DNA of 64,000 bases, taken from contig NZ_JABEKV010000002.1 of assembly GCF_013283645.1 (NCBI RefSeq), positions 193,798 through 257,797 of the forward strand, written 5' to 3'. The position numbers were made by a program, and so were the translations under genes. Under the pieces are notes generated by a model. That model did no database searches, was not told the DNA's origin, and was given only the letters and a program-made list of their open reading frames with translations. Shown here in pieces: positions 26,942-36,499 of this stretch. Origin of the DNA: Sinorhizobium psoraleae. GTDB lineage: Bacteria > Pseudomonadota > Alphaproteobacteria > Rhizobiales > Rhizobiaceae. The stretch's first letter is position 1. The number at the start of each line of letters is the position of its first letter.

Positions 26942-27298
26942 CGTCGTCTCCCGCTCCTTTGGGTTGCGGCTATCCAACAGCAATGCCGTGCGATTGTTCC
27001 GTGCAAACACCTCGGCGAGGCCACGAACACCCAAGTTCGGATCACGGCTTGCATTTCAGCGGAAAATCCGTATAAGCGCGCTGTTCGAAACACCCGGTCT
27101 TCTGGCTGGTGGCTGAACGGAGGGCCGGTTTCCGCGTTGGAAGCCGCCAGGAATGCAAGACATTCCGGCCTCCCGTGTCTCCGCTCTCGACCGTCTCGAT
27201 ACAACACTTTCTTGCCGGCTGCACTGCGGCCATAAGAACAGTCGTTGAGGCTTAGCCGCCGAGGTCCGGGCTGATTAACGCAAGAAAGGCAAGCCACA
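26942..27298. other. Divergent region and long rpsF leader
   Basis: I find no gene here. A sigma70-like promoter (27049-27076) points towards rpsF and would give a leader of over 200 bases. The leader contains several GC-rich complementary stretches, such as CCGG elements around 27092-27132. A promoter for the Csp gene must lie at the left end. Confidence 0.5.
27049..27076 (+). promoter_or_regulatory. Candidate sigma70-type promoter for rpsF
   Basis: TTGCAT (27049-27054) and TATAAG (27071-27076) are separated by 16 bases. This is close to the rhizobial vegetative consensus and lies about 220 bases upstream of rpsF in the right direction. It is a sequence match only. Confidence 0.45.
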
Positions 27299-27745
27299 AT
27301 GGCTCTTTATGAACACGTATTCCTTGCCCGGCAGGATATCACGCCGCAGCAGGTCGATGCTCTCGTCGAGCAGTACAAGGGCGTCATCGAAGCGAACGGC
27401 GGCAAGGTCGGTCGCGTCGAGAACTGGGGCCTGAAGTCCCTCACCTACCGCATCAAGAAGAACCGCAAGGCTCACTACGTCCTGATGGACATCGATGCTC
27501 CGGCACCGGCTGTCCACGAGGTTGAGCGCCAGATGCGCATCAACGAAGACGTCCTGCGCTACATGACGATCGCCGTCGAGAAGCACGAGGAAGGCCCGTC
27601 CGCGATGATGCAGAAGCGCGATCGTGACGATCGTCCGCGCGGCGAAGGCCGTGGCCCGCGTGAAGGCGGTTTCGACCGTGGCCCGCGTCCGGACCGTGGC
27701 GACCGTGAAGACCGTCCGCGCCGTCCGCGTGAAGACCGCGCGTAA
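27299..27745 (+). CDS. rpsF: 30S ribosomal protein S6
   Basis: This is a 148-residue S6 that binds S18 and 16S rRNA on the platform of the small subunit. The fold region (1-100) begins [14 protein letters not shown] and includes [20 protein letters not shown]. The C-terminal third is a basic, repetitive RGD/RPR-rich tail ([14 protein letters not shown] and related), longer than in Escherichia coli but common in Rhizobiales. It leads the rpsF-rpsR-DUF2232-rplI cluster; rpsR follows after 24 bases. Confidence 0.97.
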   Translation: MALYEHVFLARQDITPQQVDALVEQYKGVIEANGGKVGRVENWGLKSLTYRIKKNRKAHYVLMDIDAPAPAVHEVERQMRINEDVLRYMTIAVEKHEEGPSAMMQKRDRDDRPRGEGRGPREGGFDRGPRPDRGDREDRPRRPREDRA

Positions 27746-27769
27746 CCCGAAGCTTAGGAGATAAAGACA

Positions 27770-28018
27770 ATGGCTGAAGTTTCTTCCGCTCCGGTACGCC
27801 GTCCGTTCCACCGTCGCCGCAAGACCTGCCCCTTCTCGGGCGCAAATGCTCCGCGGATCGACTACAAGGACGTCCGCCTCCTGCAGCGCTACATTTCCGA
27901 GCGCGGCAAGATCGTTCCGTCCCGCATCACGGCCGTTTCCCAGAAGAAGCAGCGCGAACTCGCCCAGGCGATCAAGCGTGCGCGCTTCCTCGGCCTGCTG
28001 CCCTACGTCGTTTCGTAA
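27770..28018 (+). CDS. rpsR: 30S ribosomal protein S18
   Basis: This is an 82-residue basic protein with the S18 core [19 protein letters not shown], then [20 protein letters not shown] and [15 protein letters not shown]. It forms a heterodimer with S6 in the 30S platform. AGGAG lies nine bases before the ATG. A strong hairpin follows the gene. Confidence 0.97.
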   Translation: MAEVSSAPVRRPFHRRRKTCPFSGANAPRIDYKDVRLLQRYISERGKIVPSRITAVSQKKQRELAQAIKRARFLGLLPYVVS

Positions 28019-28065
28019 GGCGCTTGACTCTCCGTCAGTCGATTGACTCGACGGAAACTCGTTCC

Positions 28066-28101
28066 GAGGCAAGGCATTCCGCACCGTGAATGCCTTGCCT
28101 C
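28066..28101 (+). terminator. Strong hairpin after rpsR
   Basis: GAGGCAAGGCATTC and GAATGCCTTGCCTC form a perfect 14-base stem around an eight-base loop. The 3' side is CTCTCCC rather than a pure T-run. It may be a partial terminator between rpsR and the downstream genes. Confidence 0.6.
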
Positions 28102-28210
28102 TCTCCCTTCCGCGGTGGGCGCGGATCGGAACCGGCGCATGCGCCAAATCCCATGTTGGGGCCAAAGCTCGACGGCGACCCCTAACTGCGTTTTAAGCAG
28201 GACAGCGAAC

Positions 28211-29164
28211 GTGAATATCTGGAACAGGACATCGCTGATCACCGGCGCTCTCGCCGGCATTACCGCCGCCCTTCTGTCTATGGGCGCGAACACGCAGTCG
28301 TCCTTTGCGATCGTTCTCTACGCTGCCTCGGCACTACCGATCCTGATTGCCGGCCTCGGATGGGGCAACGCGGCCGCGATCATTGCGATCGTGGTTGCCG
28401 GCGCGACCGCCGCCGCGCTCGTTTCCTCCTATTTCGCGCTGCTGATCCTGCTCGTGACGCTGGTTCCCGCCGGCTGGCTCAGTCACCTCGCAAACCTTGC
28501 GCGCCCAGCCTCCGAACTCGGCGGCCCCGAGGGCGCGCTTGCCTGGTATCCGCTGTCCGACATCCTCGGCCATCTCGCCGGCCTCGTCACCGTCGGCATG
28601 ATCATCGTCGGCTACATCGTGGGTTACGATTCCGGCGTCTCGGACCGCATGATCGACATGGTGATCGAGGCGGTAAAGGCGCAGGAGCCGCTCTATAATC
28701 CGGACGCCGCCGCAATCGCGCAGATCAAGGCGATGTTCACGCTCGCCCTGCCGCTCGTCCAGGGCGCGATCTGGGTGCTGATGCTCTTTGCCGCTTACTA
28801 TCTCGCAACGCGGATCGTCCAGTTGTCCGGGGGGTCGCTGCGTCCCCGCGAAGACATTCCGTCGGCGTTGAGGATGCACCGCAACGCCATTTTTGTCTTT
28901 CTCGCCGGCCTGATCCTGGCTTTTCTCGGCGGGGCGCCGGCGGCGATCGGCGCCCTCATCTGCGGCACGTTCGGCGCAGGCTTCCTGCTCTCGGGCTTTG
29001 CCTCGTTCCATTTCCGCACGCGTGGCAAGTCTTGGCGGCTTCCCGTGCTGTGGATCGCCTACCTGTCGGTTTTCGTCTTCACGATCCCGGCCGTGTTCTT
29101 CCTTCTGTCTGGCTTGACCGATACGCGACGCACCATCGCGGTCACGCCGACGGGAAAAAACTGA
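28211..29164 (+). CDS. DUF2232 polytopic membrane protein
   Basis: This is a 317-residue inner-membrane protein with about eight hydrophobic segments; the first runs through ITGALAGITAALLSMG. It belongs to the DUF2232 family, found between rpsR and rplI in many alphaproteobacteria. Its biochemical role is unknown. I use GTG 28211, which has AGGA eight bases upstream and gives the normal N-terminus NIWNRTSLITG, instead of a longer frame from 28043. rplI follows after 35 bases. Confidence 0.85.
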   Translation: MNIWNRTSLITGALAGITAALLSMGANTQSSFAIVLYAASALPILIAGLGWGNAAAIIAIVVAGATAAALVSSYFALLILLVTLVPAGWLSHLANLARPASELGGPEGALAWYPLSDILGHLAGLVTVGMIIVGYIVGYDSGVSDRMIDMVIEAVKAQEPLYNPDAAAIAQIKAMFTLALPLVQGAIWVLMLFAAYYLATRIVQLSGGSLRPREDIPSALRMHRNAIFVFLAGLILAFLGGAPAAIGALICGTFGAGFLLSGFASFHFRTRGKSWRLPVLWIAYLSVFVFTIPAVFFLLSGLTDTRRTIAVTPTGKN

Positions 29165-29199
29165 TCAACGAAACAACACTGAACTGAAAGGAATCAAAA

Positions 29200-29775
29200 A
29201 TGGAAGTCATTCTCCTCGAACGCATCGCCAAGCTCGGCCAGATGGGCGAAACCGTAAAGGTTCGCGACGGCTTTGCACGCAACTACCTGCTGCCGCTCGG
29301 CAAGGCGCTGCGCGCCAACGCCGCCAACAAGGCCCGCTTCGAATCCGAGCGCGCAACCCTCGAAGCCCGCAACCTCGAGCGCAAGTCCGAAGCTCAGCAG
29401 ATTGCGGACAAGCTGGACGGCAAGTCCTTCATCATCGTCCGCTCCGCCGGCGAAACCGGCCAGCTCTACGGCTCGGTTGCTGCCCGTGACGTCGTCGAGG
29501 CGCTTGCCGCCGACGGCTTCAACATCAACCGCAACCAGGTCGACCTCAACCATCCGATCAAGGCGATCGGTGTGCACAAGGTTACGCTGCACCTGCACGC
29601 GGAAGTCGAAATCGCCGTTGAAATCAATGTCGCTCGTTCGACCGAAGAAGCCGAGCGCCAGGCCAAGGGCGAAAGCCTGACGTCCGCTGATGCCATCTAC
29701 GGTGTCGACGAAGACGCCCTGAAGCCGGAAGACTTCTTCAACCCGGAAGCTGAGTTCGAAACCGAAGAAGAATAA
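29200..29775 (+). CDS. rplI: 50S ribosomal protein L9
   Basis: This is a 191-residue L9 with the N-terminal RNA-binding domain [36 protein letters not shown], a connecting helix and the C-terminal domain. It has an extended acidic tail of about 40 residues ([20 protein letters not shown]) compared with the Escherichia coli protein; this extension is usual in Rhizobiales. GAAAGGA precedes the ATG. A clear terminator follows. Confidence 0.97.
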   Translation: MEVILLERIAKLGQMGETVKVRDGFARNYLLPLGKALRANAANKARFESERATLEARNLERKSEAQQIADKLDGKSFIIVRSAGETGQLYGSVAARDVVEALAADGFNINRNQVDLNHPIKAIGVHKVTLHLHAEVEIAVEINVARSTEEAERQAKGESLTSADAIYGVDEDALKPEDFFNPEAEFETEEE

Positions 29776-29800
29776 GCTTCGCGGCATACCTGAATTGAAG

Positions 29801-29828
29801 GGCCCGGATCCATCGATCCGGGCCTTTT
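29801..29828 (+). terminator. Rho-independent terminator after rplI
   Basis: GGCCCGGATC and GATCCGGGCC form a perfect ten-base stem around CATC and are followed by TTTTCATTTTG. It closes the rpsF-rplI cluster. Confidence 0.9.
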
Positions 29829-30115
29829 CATTTTGCGCGTCGCGCTGCGTCGTTCCGCACCAGACTCGCGACCGGCGGTTCATAAAAGACGTTTGAACGC
29901 GAATCAGATACCTTTCGCTCGGGTCGCGGCGTCAATCGACGTCATCATTTTTTCGCCATTTGTGACGCTCGCCTGTGGAACAGTCGAACAACGGGCAAAG
30001 ACCGCGAGCACGATTGCATGGGTTCACGACTGTTGCGCAGCAGCACTTGACCCACAGAACGACAGGCAGCAAATCGGATAGCTCACACGAACTACACGCG
30101 GAAATGGAACGATCG
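29829..30115. other. Upstream region of dnaB
   Basis: I find no gene in the stretch between the rplI terminator and the chosen dnaB start. The dnaB frame is open further upstream, but the sequence there lacks a recognisable N-terminus. A dnaB promoter is expected here; I cannot place it. Confidence 0.5.
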
Positions 30116-31615
30116 ATGAACGACGCAGCGCGCAAGCTCGCCCCCTTGGCCAAGGATCAGGCGGATCAGCACTATCGCGAAGCGCCGAACAATCTGGAAG
30201 CCGAGCAGGCGCTGCTCGGCGCCATTCTGGTCAACAACGACGCGTTCTACCGGGTATCCGACTTCCTCAAGCCGGTACATCTTTTCGAGCCGCTGCACCG
30301 CCGCATCTTCGAGGTGGCCGGCGATATCATCCGCATGGGCAAGACCGCCAACCCGGTCACGATCAAGACCTTCCTCAAGGCGGACGAAAAAGTCGGCGAC
30401 CTGACCGTTGCCCAATACCTCGCGCGCCTCGCGGCCGAGGCCGTTTCGATCATCAATGCGGAGGACTACGGCCGCGCCATCTACGATCTGGCGCTGCGTC
30501 GTTCGCTGATCACGATCGGCGAGGACATGGTCAACATCGCCTATGACGCGCCGCTCGACATGCCGCCGCAGAGCCAGATCGAGGATGCGGAGCGGCGCCT
30601 TTTCGAGCTTGCCGAAACAGGACGCTATGACGGCGGCTTCCAGTCGTTCAACGACGCGGTCGCGTTGGCCATCGATATGGCCGGGGCGGCGTTCGAGCGC
30701 GACGGCAGCCTCTCCGGCATCTCGACCGGCATTCATTCGCTCGATGCCCGCATGGGCGGTCTGCAGCGTTCGGACTTGATCGTTCTGGCCGGGCGCCCCG
30801 GCATGGGCAAGACGTCGCTTGCGACCAACATCGCCTACAATATCGCCGCAGCTTACGAGGGCGAAGTGCAGCCCGACGGATCGATGAAGGCGAAGAACGG
30901 CGGCGTCGTCGGTTTCTACTCGCTCGAAATGTCGTCCGAACAGCTCGCCACCCGTATCATCTCCGAGCAGACGGAAGTCTCCTCCTCGAAGATCCGTCGC
31001 GGCGACATTTCCGAAGCCGACTTTGAAAAGCTCGTCGCCTGCTCGCAGATGATGCAGAAGGTACCCCTCTACATCGACCAAACGGGTGGCATCTCCATCG
31101 CCCAGCTTTCAGCCCGAGCCCGGCGTCTGAAGCGACAGCGGGGCCTCGATTGTCTGGTAGTGGACTATATCCAGCTCATGACCGGTTCGGGGAAATCGAG
31201 CGACAATCGCGTGCAGGAAATCACGCAGATCACCACCGGCCTGAAGGCGCTGGGCAAGGAGTTGAACGTGCCGATCATTGCGCTTTCACAGCTCTCGCGC
31301 CAAGTGGAAAGCCGTGAAGACAAACGACCACAACTCTCCGACCTTCGTGAATCGGGCTCGATCGAACAGGATGCCGACGTGGTACTCTTCGTGTTCCGCG
31401 AGGAATATTATGTGAAGAACCTGGAGCCGCGTGACGAGCTCGACCCGAAATACGAAGAGTGGAAGATGAAGATGGAACAGGTGAAGGGCACGGCCGACGT
31501 CATCATCGCCAAGCAGCGTCACGGACCAACTGGTACGGTAAAACTGGCATTTCAGTCGGAATATACCCGCTTCACTGACCTTGCAGACCCCTCGTTCACG
31601 CAGTACGAACACTGA
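30116..31615 (+). CDS. dnaB: Replicative DNA helicase
   Basis: This is a 499-residue hexameric 5'-3' helicase. The N-terminal DnaB domain starts near NNLEAEQALLGAIL. The C-terminal RecA-like domain has Walker A GRPGMGKTS (about 226-234), the Walker B region CLVVDYIQLMTG, ALSQLSR and LRESGSIEQDADVV with the arginine finger region. I place the start at ATG 30116 (MNDAARKLAP); ATG 30104 is a close alternative. There is no intein. It is convergent with azlD, with only nine bases between stops. Confidence 0.95.
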   Translation: MNDAARKLAPLAKDQADQHYREAPNNLEAEQALLGAILVNNDAFYRVSDFLKPVHLFEPLHRRIFEVAGDIIRMGKTANPVTIKTFLKADEKVGDLTVAQYLARLAAEAVSIINAEDYGRAIYDLALRRSLITIGEDMVNIAYDAPLDMPPQSQIEDAERRLFELAETGRYDGGFQSFNDAVALAIDMAGAAFERDGSLSGISTGIHSLDARMGGLQRSDLIVLAGRPGMGKTSLATNIAYNIAAAYEGEVQPDGSMKAKNGGVVGFYSLEMSSEQLATRIISEQTEVSSSKIRRGDISEADFEKLVACSQMMQKVPLYIDQTGGISIAQLSARARRLKRQRGLDCLVVDYIQLMTGSGKSSDNRVQEITQITTGLKALGKELNVPIIALSQLSRQVESREDKRPQLSDLRESGSIEQDADVVLFVFREEYYVKNLEPRDELDPKYEEWKMKMEQVKGTADVIIAKQRHGPTGTVKLAFQSEYTRFTDLADPSFTQYEH

Positions 31616-31624
31616 CAATTGGCT

Positions 31625-31930
31625 TCACGCCCCGATCAGCGCTCTCGCAACGGCAACGACAAAAACACCGGTTGCCACCGCCGCTAGCAGCGGCAGCCGC
31701 GTTGCGGCGAGCGCCGTCGCGAGCGCCGCAAGAGTCTCGGCCGGCCCTGTCACGAGCGCGGTCGGGGCGATGACGGCCATTAGGACAGCCGGCGGTATGG
31801 CCTCCAAGGCCCTTCTTTGTTGCGGTCCGATTGTCACGAAACGGATGAGAAGCAAGCCGCTGATACGTGTCAGCACCGTCGCTGCGGCCATGGCAAGAAT
31901 CGCGAGAGCAGCGCTCGGATCGACTGTCAT
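31625..31930 (-). CDS. azlD: AzlD family small membrane subunit
   Basis: This is a 101-residue protein with about four short membrane segments and the AzlD-like stretch TRISGLLLIRF followed by AIPPAVLMAVIAPTAL. It pairs with AzlC to form a branched-chain amino-acid exporter of the LIV-E family. Its ATG overlaps the azlC stop by four bases, so the two subunits are coupled. The exported substrate here is inferred from the family only. Confidence 0.88.
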   Translation of the reverse strand: MTVDPSAALAILAMAAATVLTRISGLLLIRFVTIGPQQRRALEAIPPAVLMAVIAPTALVTGPAETLAALATALAATRLPLLAAVATGVFVVAVARALIGA

Positions 31931-32628
31931 GCACAGGCCTCCCGGCGCTGATCGGCGACGAGCGCTGCAACGACGCCGGCGGCGGCACCCGCCGCGATAT
32001 ACCAGACGCCGGGTAGCAATTGGTGTGTCAGCACCGCTGCGGCTGCACTTGCCGCAAGCACGACACCGGTCTCCCGCCCTTTCCAGAAACCCATCACCAG
32101 AACCACAAAGACGGCGGGAAAGGCAAAATCGAGACCGATTGCCTTCGGGTCACCCAGGAGGGCTCCAGCGATCGATCCGGCGAGGCTCGTCAAAACCCAG
32201 ATGAAGTAGAAAGGCACCGCGAGCCCGGCATACCAGGCGGCGGACAGGCGCGCGTGCGTCGCCCGAGACTCGGCCATGGCCCAGATTTCATCGGCCAGCA
32301 GCAGCATCGCGGCATATTTCGCGGGACCGGAGAAGGCTGGCATCTTCGCGCCGATCGAGGCACTCATCAGCACGTGGCGGATGTTGACGAGCAGCGCCGA
32401 AAAACCGAGCGCACCCCAGGATGCCGGATGGGTCCAGATATCCATGGCGACGAACTGCGAACCGCCGGCGAAGACCAAGGCACTCATCAGCGTCACTTCG
32501 AGACTGGAAAGACCCTTACTTGCCGCGACCGCGCCGAAGACAAGGCCGATCGGCATGACGGCGACGATGAGCGGCGCCATGGCCCGGACCCCGCCAGCAA
32601 ACTCTCGGAAAACGTCCTTCGTGTTCAC
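31927..32628 (-). CDS. azlC: AzlC family permease subunit
   Basis: This is a polytopic protein of about 233 residues, with the family core MPIGLVFGAVAASKGLSSLE and FAGGSQFVAMD, then NIRHVLMSASIGAKMP. It forms the large subunit of an AzlCD branched-chain amino-acid exporter. I prefer GTG 32628 (NTKDVFREFAGG), which has GGAG eight bases upstream; ATG 32655 would add nine residues and has no ribosome binding site. The neighbouring AraC-type gene, in the same orientation, may regulate it. Confidence 0.85.
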   Translation of the reverse strand: MNTKDVFREFAGGVRAMAPLIVAVMPIGLVFGAVAASKGLSSLEVTLMSALVFAGGSQFVAMDIWTHPASWGALGFSALLVNIRHVLMSASIGAKMPAFSGPAKYAAMLLLADEIWAMAESRATHARLSAAWYAGLAVPFYFIWVLTSLAGSIAGALLGDPKAIGLDFAFPAVFVVLVMGFWKGRETGVVLAASAAAAVLTHQLLPGVWYIAAGAAAGVVAALVADQRREACA

Positions 32629-32701
32629 GCTCGTCACTCCGCTTTTCAATTCCATCAAGGCAATAGATGCGAAGAAGCCGCAGCGTCTTGAACGAAAGTG
32701 A

Positions 32702-33559
32702 TCAACCGGCTCGGAACGCGCCCGGAGTGACGCCGGTTCTTGCCTTGAAATGCCGGCTGAAGTGCGCCTGATCGGCGAAGCCGCAATGATAGGCGGTATC
32801 AACGGCGGACCAGCCCTGCCGCAGCAGTGTCTTTGCTTCGCGGACCCGCTTGTCGGTCAGGAAGGCGTGGGGCGTGATGTGGAATTCCTTGCGGAAAGCG
32901 CGGATCAGGTGCGCCCGGCTAAGCCCGGCCACCTTCGCAAGCTCGTCGAGGCCGATGTCGTGGGAATAATTGGCGGTGAGATAATCCCGAGCGCGATGCA
33001 CGGCTGAAGGTTCGCGCGTCTCCACGGGAAGGATGATCGCGCTGCCGTGCCGCCGGAACAGTTTGGCCAGGAAGCTAAACATTCCTTCGTCCGCCTCCAA
33101 GGCGCCCGCATTTCCCTCGAGCGCCCGATGGGCGCGATGAAAGGCGATAGCAAGCTCGGGGTCGCGAAGCAGCAGTCGCGAGAAGCAGGGCGTACCTCTG
33201 AAGGCTCGACCGGTGACATCCTCGAGGACGTCGACCAGCATTTCGACGGACGGATAGATCATTCGATAGCGGTAACCATCGAGGCCCGGATGCCCGTCGT
33301 GGATCTCGTCCGGATTGATGAGGTAGAGATCGCCGGGCCCCGTCTGCGATCGTTCGCCCTTGATCGTGCTGATCTGCGAGCCCGCCTCGATTGCGCCGAT
33401 GCTGAACGTGTCATGCGCATGCGGTGCAAACTCATGTGTGATGAAGGTCGCGCTCAGGCATTCCATGCCATTGAACCGCGCATCACGCCAGAAGCGCGTG
33501 TGCTCGGCACCCTTGAGCGGCATGGCCTCGATAGCCTGTTCCTGCGAGATCGTCTGCAT
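32702..33559 (-). CDS. AraC family transcriptional regulator
   Basis: This regulator has an N-terminal AraC-type cupin sensor (FAPHAHDTFSIGAIEAG, with conserved histidines and INPDEIHDGHPG) and two C-terminal helix-turn-helix motifs (LDELAKVAGLSRAHLIRAF and GFADQAHFSRHFKARTGVTP). ATG 33559 gives 285 residues; a TTG at 33601 in the same frame would add 14. It lies about 75 bases upstream of azlC in the same direction, so amino-acid-responsive control of azlCD is a fair guess. The ligand is unknown. Confidence 0.88.
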   Translation of the reverse strand: MQTISQEQAIEAMPLKGAEHTRFWRDARFNGMECLSATFITHEFAPHAHDTFSIGAIEAGSQISTIKGERSQTGPGDLYLINPDEIHDGHPGLDGYRYRMIYPSVEMLVDVLEDVTGRAFRGTPCFSRLLLRDPELAIAFHRAHRALEGNAGALEADEGMFSFLAKLFRRHGSAIILPVETREPSAVHRARDYLTANYSHDIGLDELAKVAGLSRAHLIRAFRKEFHITPHAFLTDKRVREAKTLLRQGWSAVDTAYHCGFADQAHFSRHFKARTGVTPGAFRAG

Positions 33560-33701
33560 CGAGCAAATGTTAGCGGCAGCGGAACTGTGCGTCTTGCACA
33601 AAAGTGCTCGGGCTCTTCTCCCGCCGGCCGGATGGGGGACCGTTTGCGACCTTCGGCGCCAGGATGTATTGCTGCAACATCAATCACACAGAGCGTCCGG
33701 T

Positions 33702-34841
33702 ATGCACATTCCAGAATTCCTCTCCGCCTCCAGCAGGCTCACCATCGACCTCACAGCACTGGCCGACAACTGGCGTGCCATGAACGAGCGCTCCGGCAAG
33801 GCTCGCGCGGCCGCCGTGCTCAAGGCGAACGCCTATGGGCTCGGCATCGAGCAGGCGGCCCCCGCCCTTTACGCCGCCGGTGCACGCGACTTCTTCGTCG
33901 CCAGCGCGGAGGAAGGAGTGGAGCTTCGCCCGCTGGTCCCCGATGGGCGCATCTACATTCTGGCCGGCATGTGGCCAGGCAACGAGGAGCTCTTCTTCGA
34001 CAATGACCTCGTGCCGATCATCAACTCGGAGGAGCAACTCGCCGTCTTCATGGCTGCGCTTTCCGAGCACGGCGACCATCCGTGCGTGCTTCACGTCGAC
34101 ACCGGCATGAACCGGCTTGGACTGTCGGTCGAGGAAGCCGTCGCGCTCGCCAACGACCCGGCGCGGCCGGCAAGTTTCTCGCCGGTGCTGATCATGAGCC
34201 ATCTTGCCTGCGGCGACGATCCGAAGCATCCGATGAACCTCTATCAGCTCGACCGCTTCCGCGAGGTGGCGACCGCCTTCGAGGGCATCCCCGCGAGCTT
34301 GGCCAATTCCGGCGGCGTGTTCCTCGGCAAGGACTACCACTTCGACCTTACCCGCCCGGGCATCGCCGTCTATGGCGGCGAAGCAGTGAACGGAGCGGTG
34401 AACCCGATGAAGGCGGTGGTGACGGCCGAAGCACGCATCATCCAGGTGCGCACAGTTCCCTCCGGCGCGACGGCAAGCTACGGCGCATCGGCGCGCTTCA
34501 CCCGTGACAGCCGCATCGCAACGGTCGCGATCGGCTACGCCGACGGATATCACCGTTCGGTTTCCGGCGGCGGTGTGACGCTCAGGCAATCGATGCCGTC
34601 GGGCGCCTATGGTTTTCTTCACGGCAGAAGGGTGCCGCATGTCGGCCGGGTAACCATGGACCTCAGCCTGTTCGACGTTACCGACCTGCCGGAAAAGGCC
34701 GTCCGCGCCGGCGACTACATCGAGCTATTCGGCCGCAACATCGCGATAGACGACGTCGCGCGCGCCGGCGGAACGATCGGCTACGAGTTGCTGACGAGCC
34801 TCGGTCATCGCTATCATCGAACCTATATCGGCGGCGCCTGA
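33702..34841 (+). CDS. alr: Alanine racemase
   Basis: This is a 379-residue PLP enzyme that makes D-alanine for peptidoglycan. Lys41 in AAVLKANAYGLG forms the Schiff base, and the catalytic tyrosine lies in ATASYGASARFT near residue 259. GYADGYHRSVSGGG and HVGRVTMDLSLFD belong to the C-terminal domain. I choose ATG 33702 over a much longer open frame because SRLTIDLTALADNW is the family N-terminus. It is divergent from the AraC gene and followed by radA. Confidence 0.94.
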   Translation: MHIPEFLSASSRLTIDLTALADNWRAMNERSGKARAAAVLKANAYGLGIEQAAPALYAAGARDFFVASAEEGVELRPLVPDGRIYILAGMWPGNEELFFDNDLVPIINSEEQLAVFMAALSEHGDHPCVLHVDTGMNRLGLSVEEAVALANDPARPASFSPVLIMSHLACGDDPKHPMNLYQLDRFREVATAFEGIPASLANSGGVFLGKDYHFDLTRPGIAVYGGEAVNGAVNPMKAVVTAEARIIQVRTVPSGATASYGASARFTRDSRIATVAIGYADGYHRSVSGGGVTLRQSMPSGAYGFLHGRRVPHVGRVTMDLSLFDVTDLPEKAVRAGDYIELFGRNIAIDDVARAGGTIGYELLTSLGHRYHRTYIGGA

Positions 34842-34983
34842 GCGCGGAGCGTCGCTGCGTCGACAGTCGGGTCGCCGAAAAACACCCTTTCAAGCCGAAT
34901 TTCGCGGCATTATGTGATCGCTGGTGGTGATTCTCGAACCACCGCCGTTCGCAGTCTCCCGGAATATCCGAAAGCTAGTCTCG

Positions 34984-36390
34984 ATGGCGAAAGCCCGCAC
35001 CCAGTTCATCTGCCAGAATTGCGGCACCGTTCACTCCCGCTGGGCGGGCAAGTGCGATGGCTGCGGCGAGTGGAACACGATCATCGAGGACGATCCGACC
35101 GCGGGGATCGGCGGCGGTCCGTCGCGCGCGCCGAAGAGGGGACGACCGGGCGCACTCACCACGCTTTCCGGCGAGATCGAAGACGCGCCGCGCATCCAGA
35201 CGGGGATATCCGAACTCGATCGCGTCACCGGCGGCGGCTTCGTGCGCGGCTCGGCATTGCTCGTCGGCGGCGACCCCGGTATCGGCAAGTCGACCGTGCT
35301 GATGCAGGCGGCCGCGGCCCTTTCCCGCCGCAAGCATCGCGTCATCTATGTGTCGGGCGAGGAGGCCATCGCCCAGGTGCGTTTGCGCGCCCAGCGGCTC
35401 GGGGCTGCCGACAGCGACGTGCTTCTTGCCGCAGAGACCAATGTCGAGGACATTCTGGCGACCCTTGCCGACGGTAAGCGCCCCGATCTCGTCATCATCG
35501 ATTCGATCCAGACGCTCTGGAGTGACATCGTCGATTCGGCGCCCGGAACAGTGACCCAGGTGCGCACCGGCGTGCAGGCGATGATCCGCTTTGCCAAACA
35601 GACCGGCACGGCGGTCGTGCTCGTCGGCCACGTGACGAAGGAAGGCCAGATCGCCGGCCCACGCGTCGTCGAACACATGGTCGACGCCGTGCTCTATTTC
35701 GAAGGGGATCGCGGACATCACTACCGCATTCTCAGAACGGTCAAGAACCGCTTCGGCCCGACTGACGAGATTGGCGTGTTCGAGATGTCGGACAAGGGCT
35801 TGCGCGAAGTCGCCAATCCGTCGGAGCTGTTTCTCGGCGAACGCAACGAGAAGTCGCCGGGAGCAGCCGTGTTTGCCGGCATGGAAGGAACCCGGCCGGT
35901 GCTGGTGGAGGTGCAGGCGCTCGTCGCGCCGACGTCGCTCGGAACACCGCGCCGTGCGGTCGTCGGCTGGGACTCCGCGCGTCTGTCGATGATCCTCGCG
36001 GTGCTTGAAGCCCATTGCGGCGTCCGCCTCGGCCAACATGACGTTTATCTCAACATTGCCGGCGGTTTTCGTATTTCTGAGCCTGCGGCCGACCTCGCGG
36101 TTGCTTCCGCGCTGGTTTCGTCGCTGGCCGGGCTTGCCCTTCCGGCCGATTGCGTCTATTTCGGCGAAGTCAGCTTGTCGGGCGCCATCCGGCCGGTTGC
36201 GCATACCGCCCAACGTCTTAAGGAAGCCGAGAAGCTCGGTTTCTCCCAGGCCGTATTGCCGTCTGCATCGACCGAACTGCCGAAGAACGGCAACGGCCGG
36301 TGGAGCGAGATGGAGAGCCTGCCGGATCTCGTGGCGCGCATCGCCGGATCGCGGAGCGCTCTACGGCAGGCGGAAAGCGAAGACGAATGA
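34984..36390 (+). CDS. radA: DNA repair protein RadA
   Basis: This is a 468-residue RecA-like ATPase that aids branch migration in recombinational repair. Cys10, Cys13, Cys24 and Cys27 form the N-terminal zinc finger. Walker A GGDPGIGKST lies near 96-105 and the RadA motif KNRFGPTDEIGVFEM near 254. A C-terminal Lon-like domain contains VYLNIAGGFRISEPAADLAV. The start ATG 34984 gives the usual AKARTQFICQNCG N-terminus. cvpA follows after about 110 bases. Confidence 0.96.
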   Translation: MAKARTQFICQNCGTVHSRWAGKCDGCGEWNTIIEDDPTAGIGGGPSRAPKRGRPGALTTLSGEIEDAPRIQTGISELDRVTGGGFVRGSALLVGGDPGIGKSTVLMQAAAALSRRKHRVIYVSGEEAIAQVRLRAQRLGAADSDVLLAAETNVEDILATLADGKRPDLVIIDSIQTLWSDIVDSAPGTVTQVRTGVQAMIRFAKQTGTAVVLVGHVTKEGQIAGPRVVEHMVDAVLYFEGDRGHHYRILRTVKNRFGPTDEIGVFEMSDKGLREVANPSELFLGERNEKSPGAAVFAGMEGTRPVLVEVQALVAPTSLGTPRRAVVGWDSARLSMILAVLEAHCGVRLGQHDVYLNIAGGFRISEPAADLAVASALVSSLAGLALPADCVYFGEVSLSGAIRPVAHTAQRLKEAEKLGFSQAVLPSASTELPKNGNGRWSEMESLPDLVARIAGSRSALRQAESEDE

Positions 36391-36499
36391 CCTCGGCGAC
36401 GATTGGCCGTGGAAAGATGTTCAGAGCGCGTGCGGACAGGACCGACCGCAGCTAAGCTTGGTGTGGCCCGGATCAAGACGGGGTCGGAGTAAGGACAAC

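Noticed and set aside
33360..33701. N-terminal extension of alanine racemase by 114 residues
   Set aside because: The extension overlaps the divergent AraC gene and has antisense composition; the family N-terminus begins at 33702.
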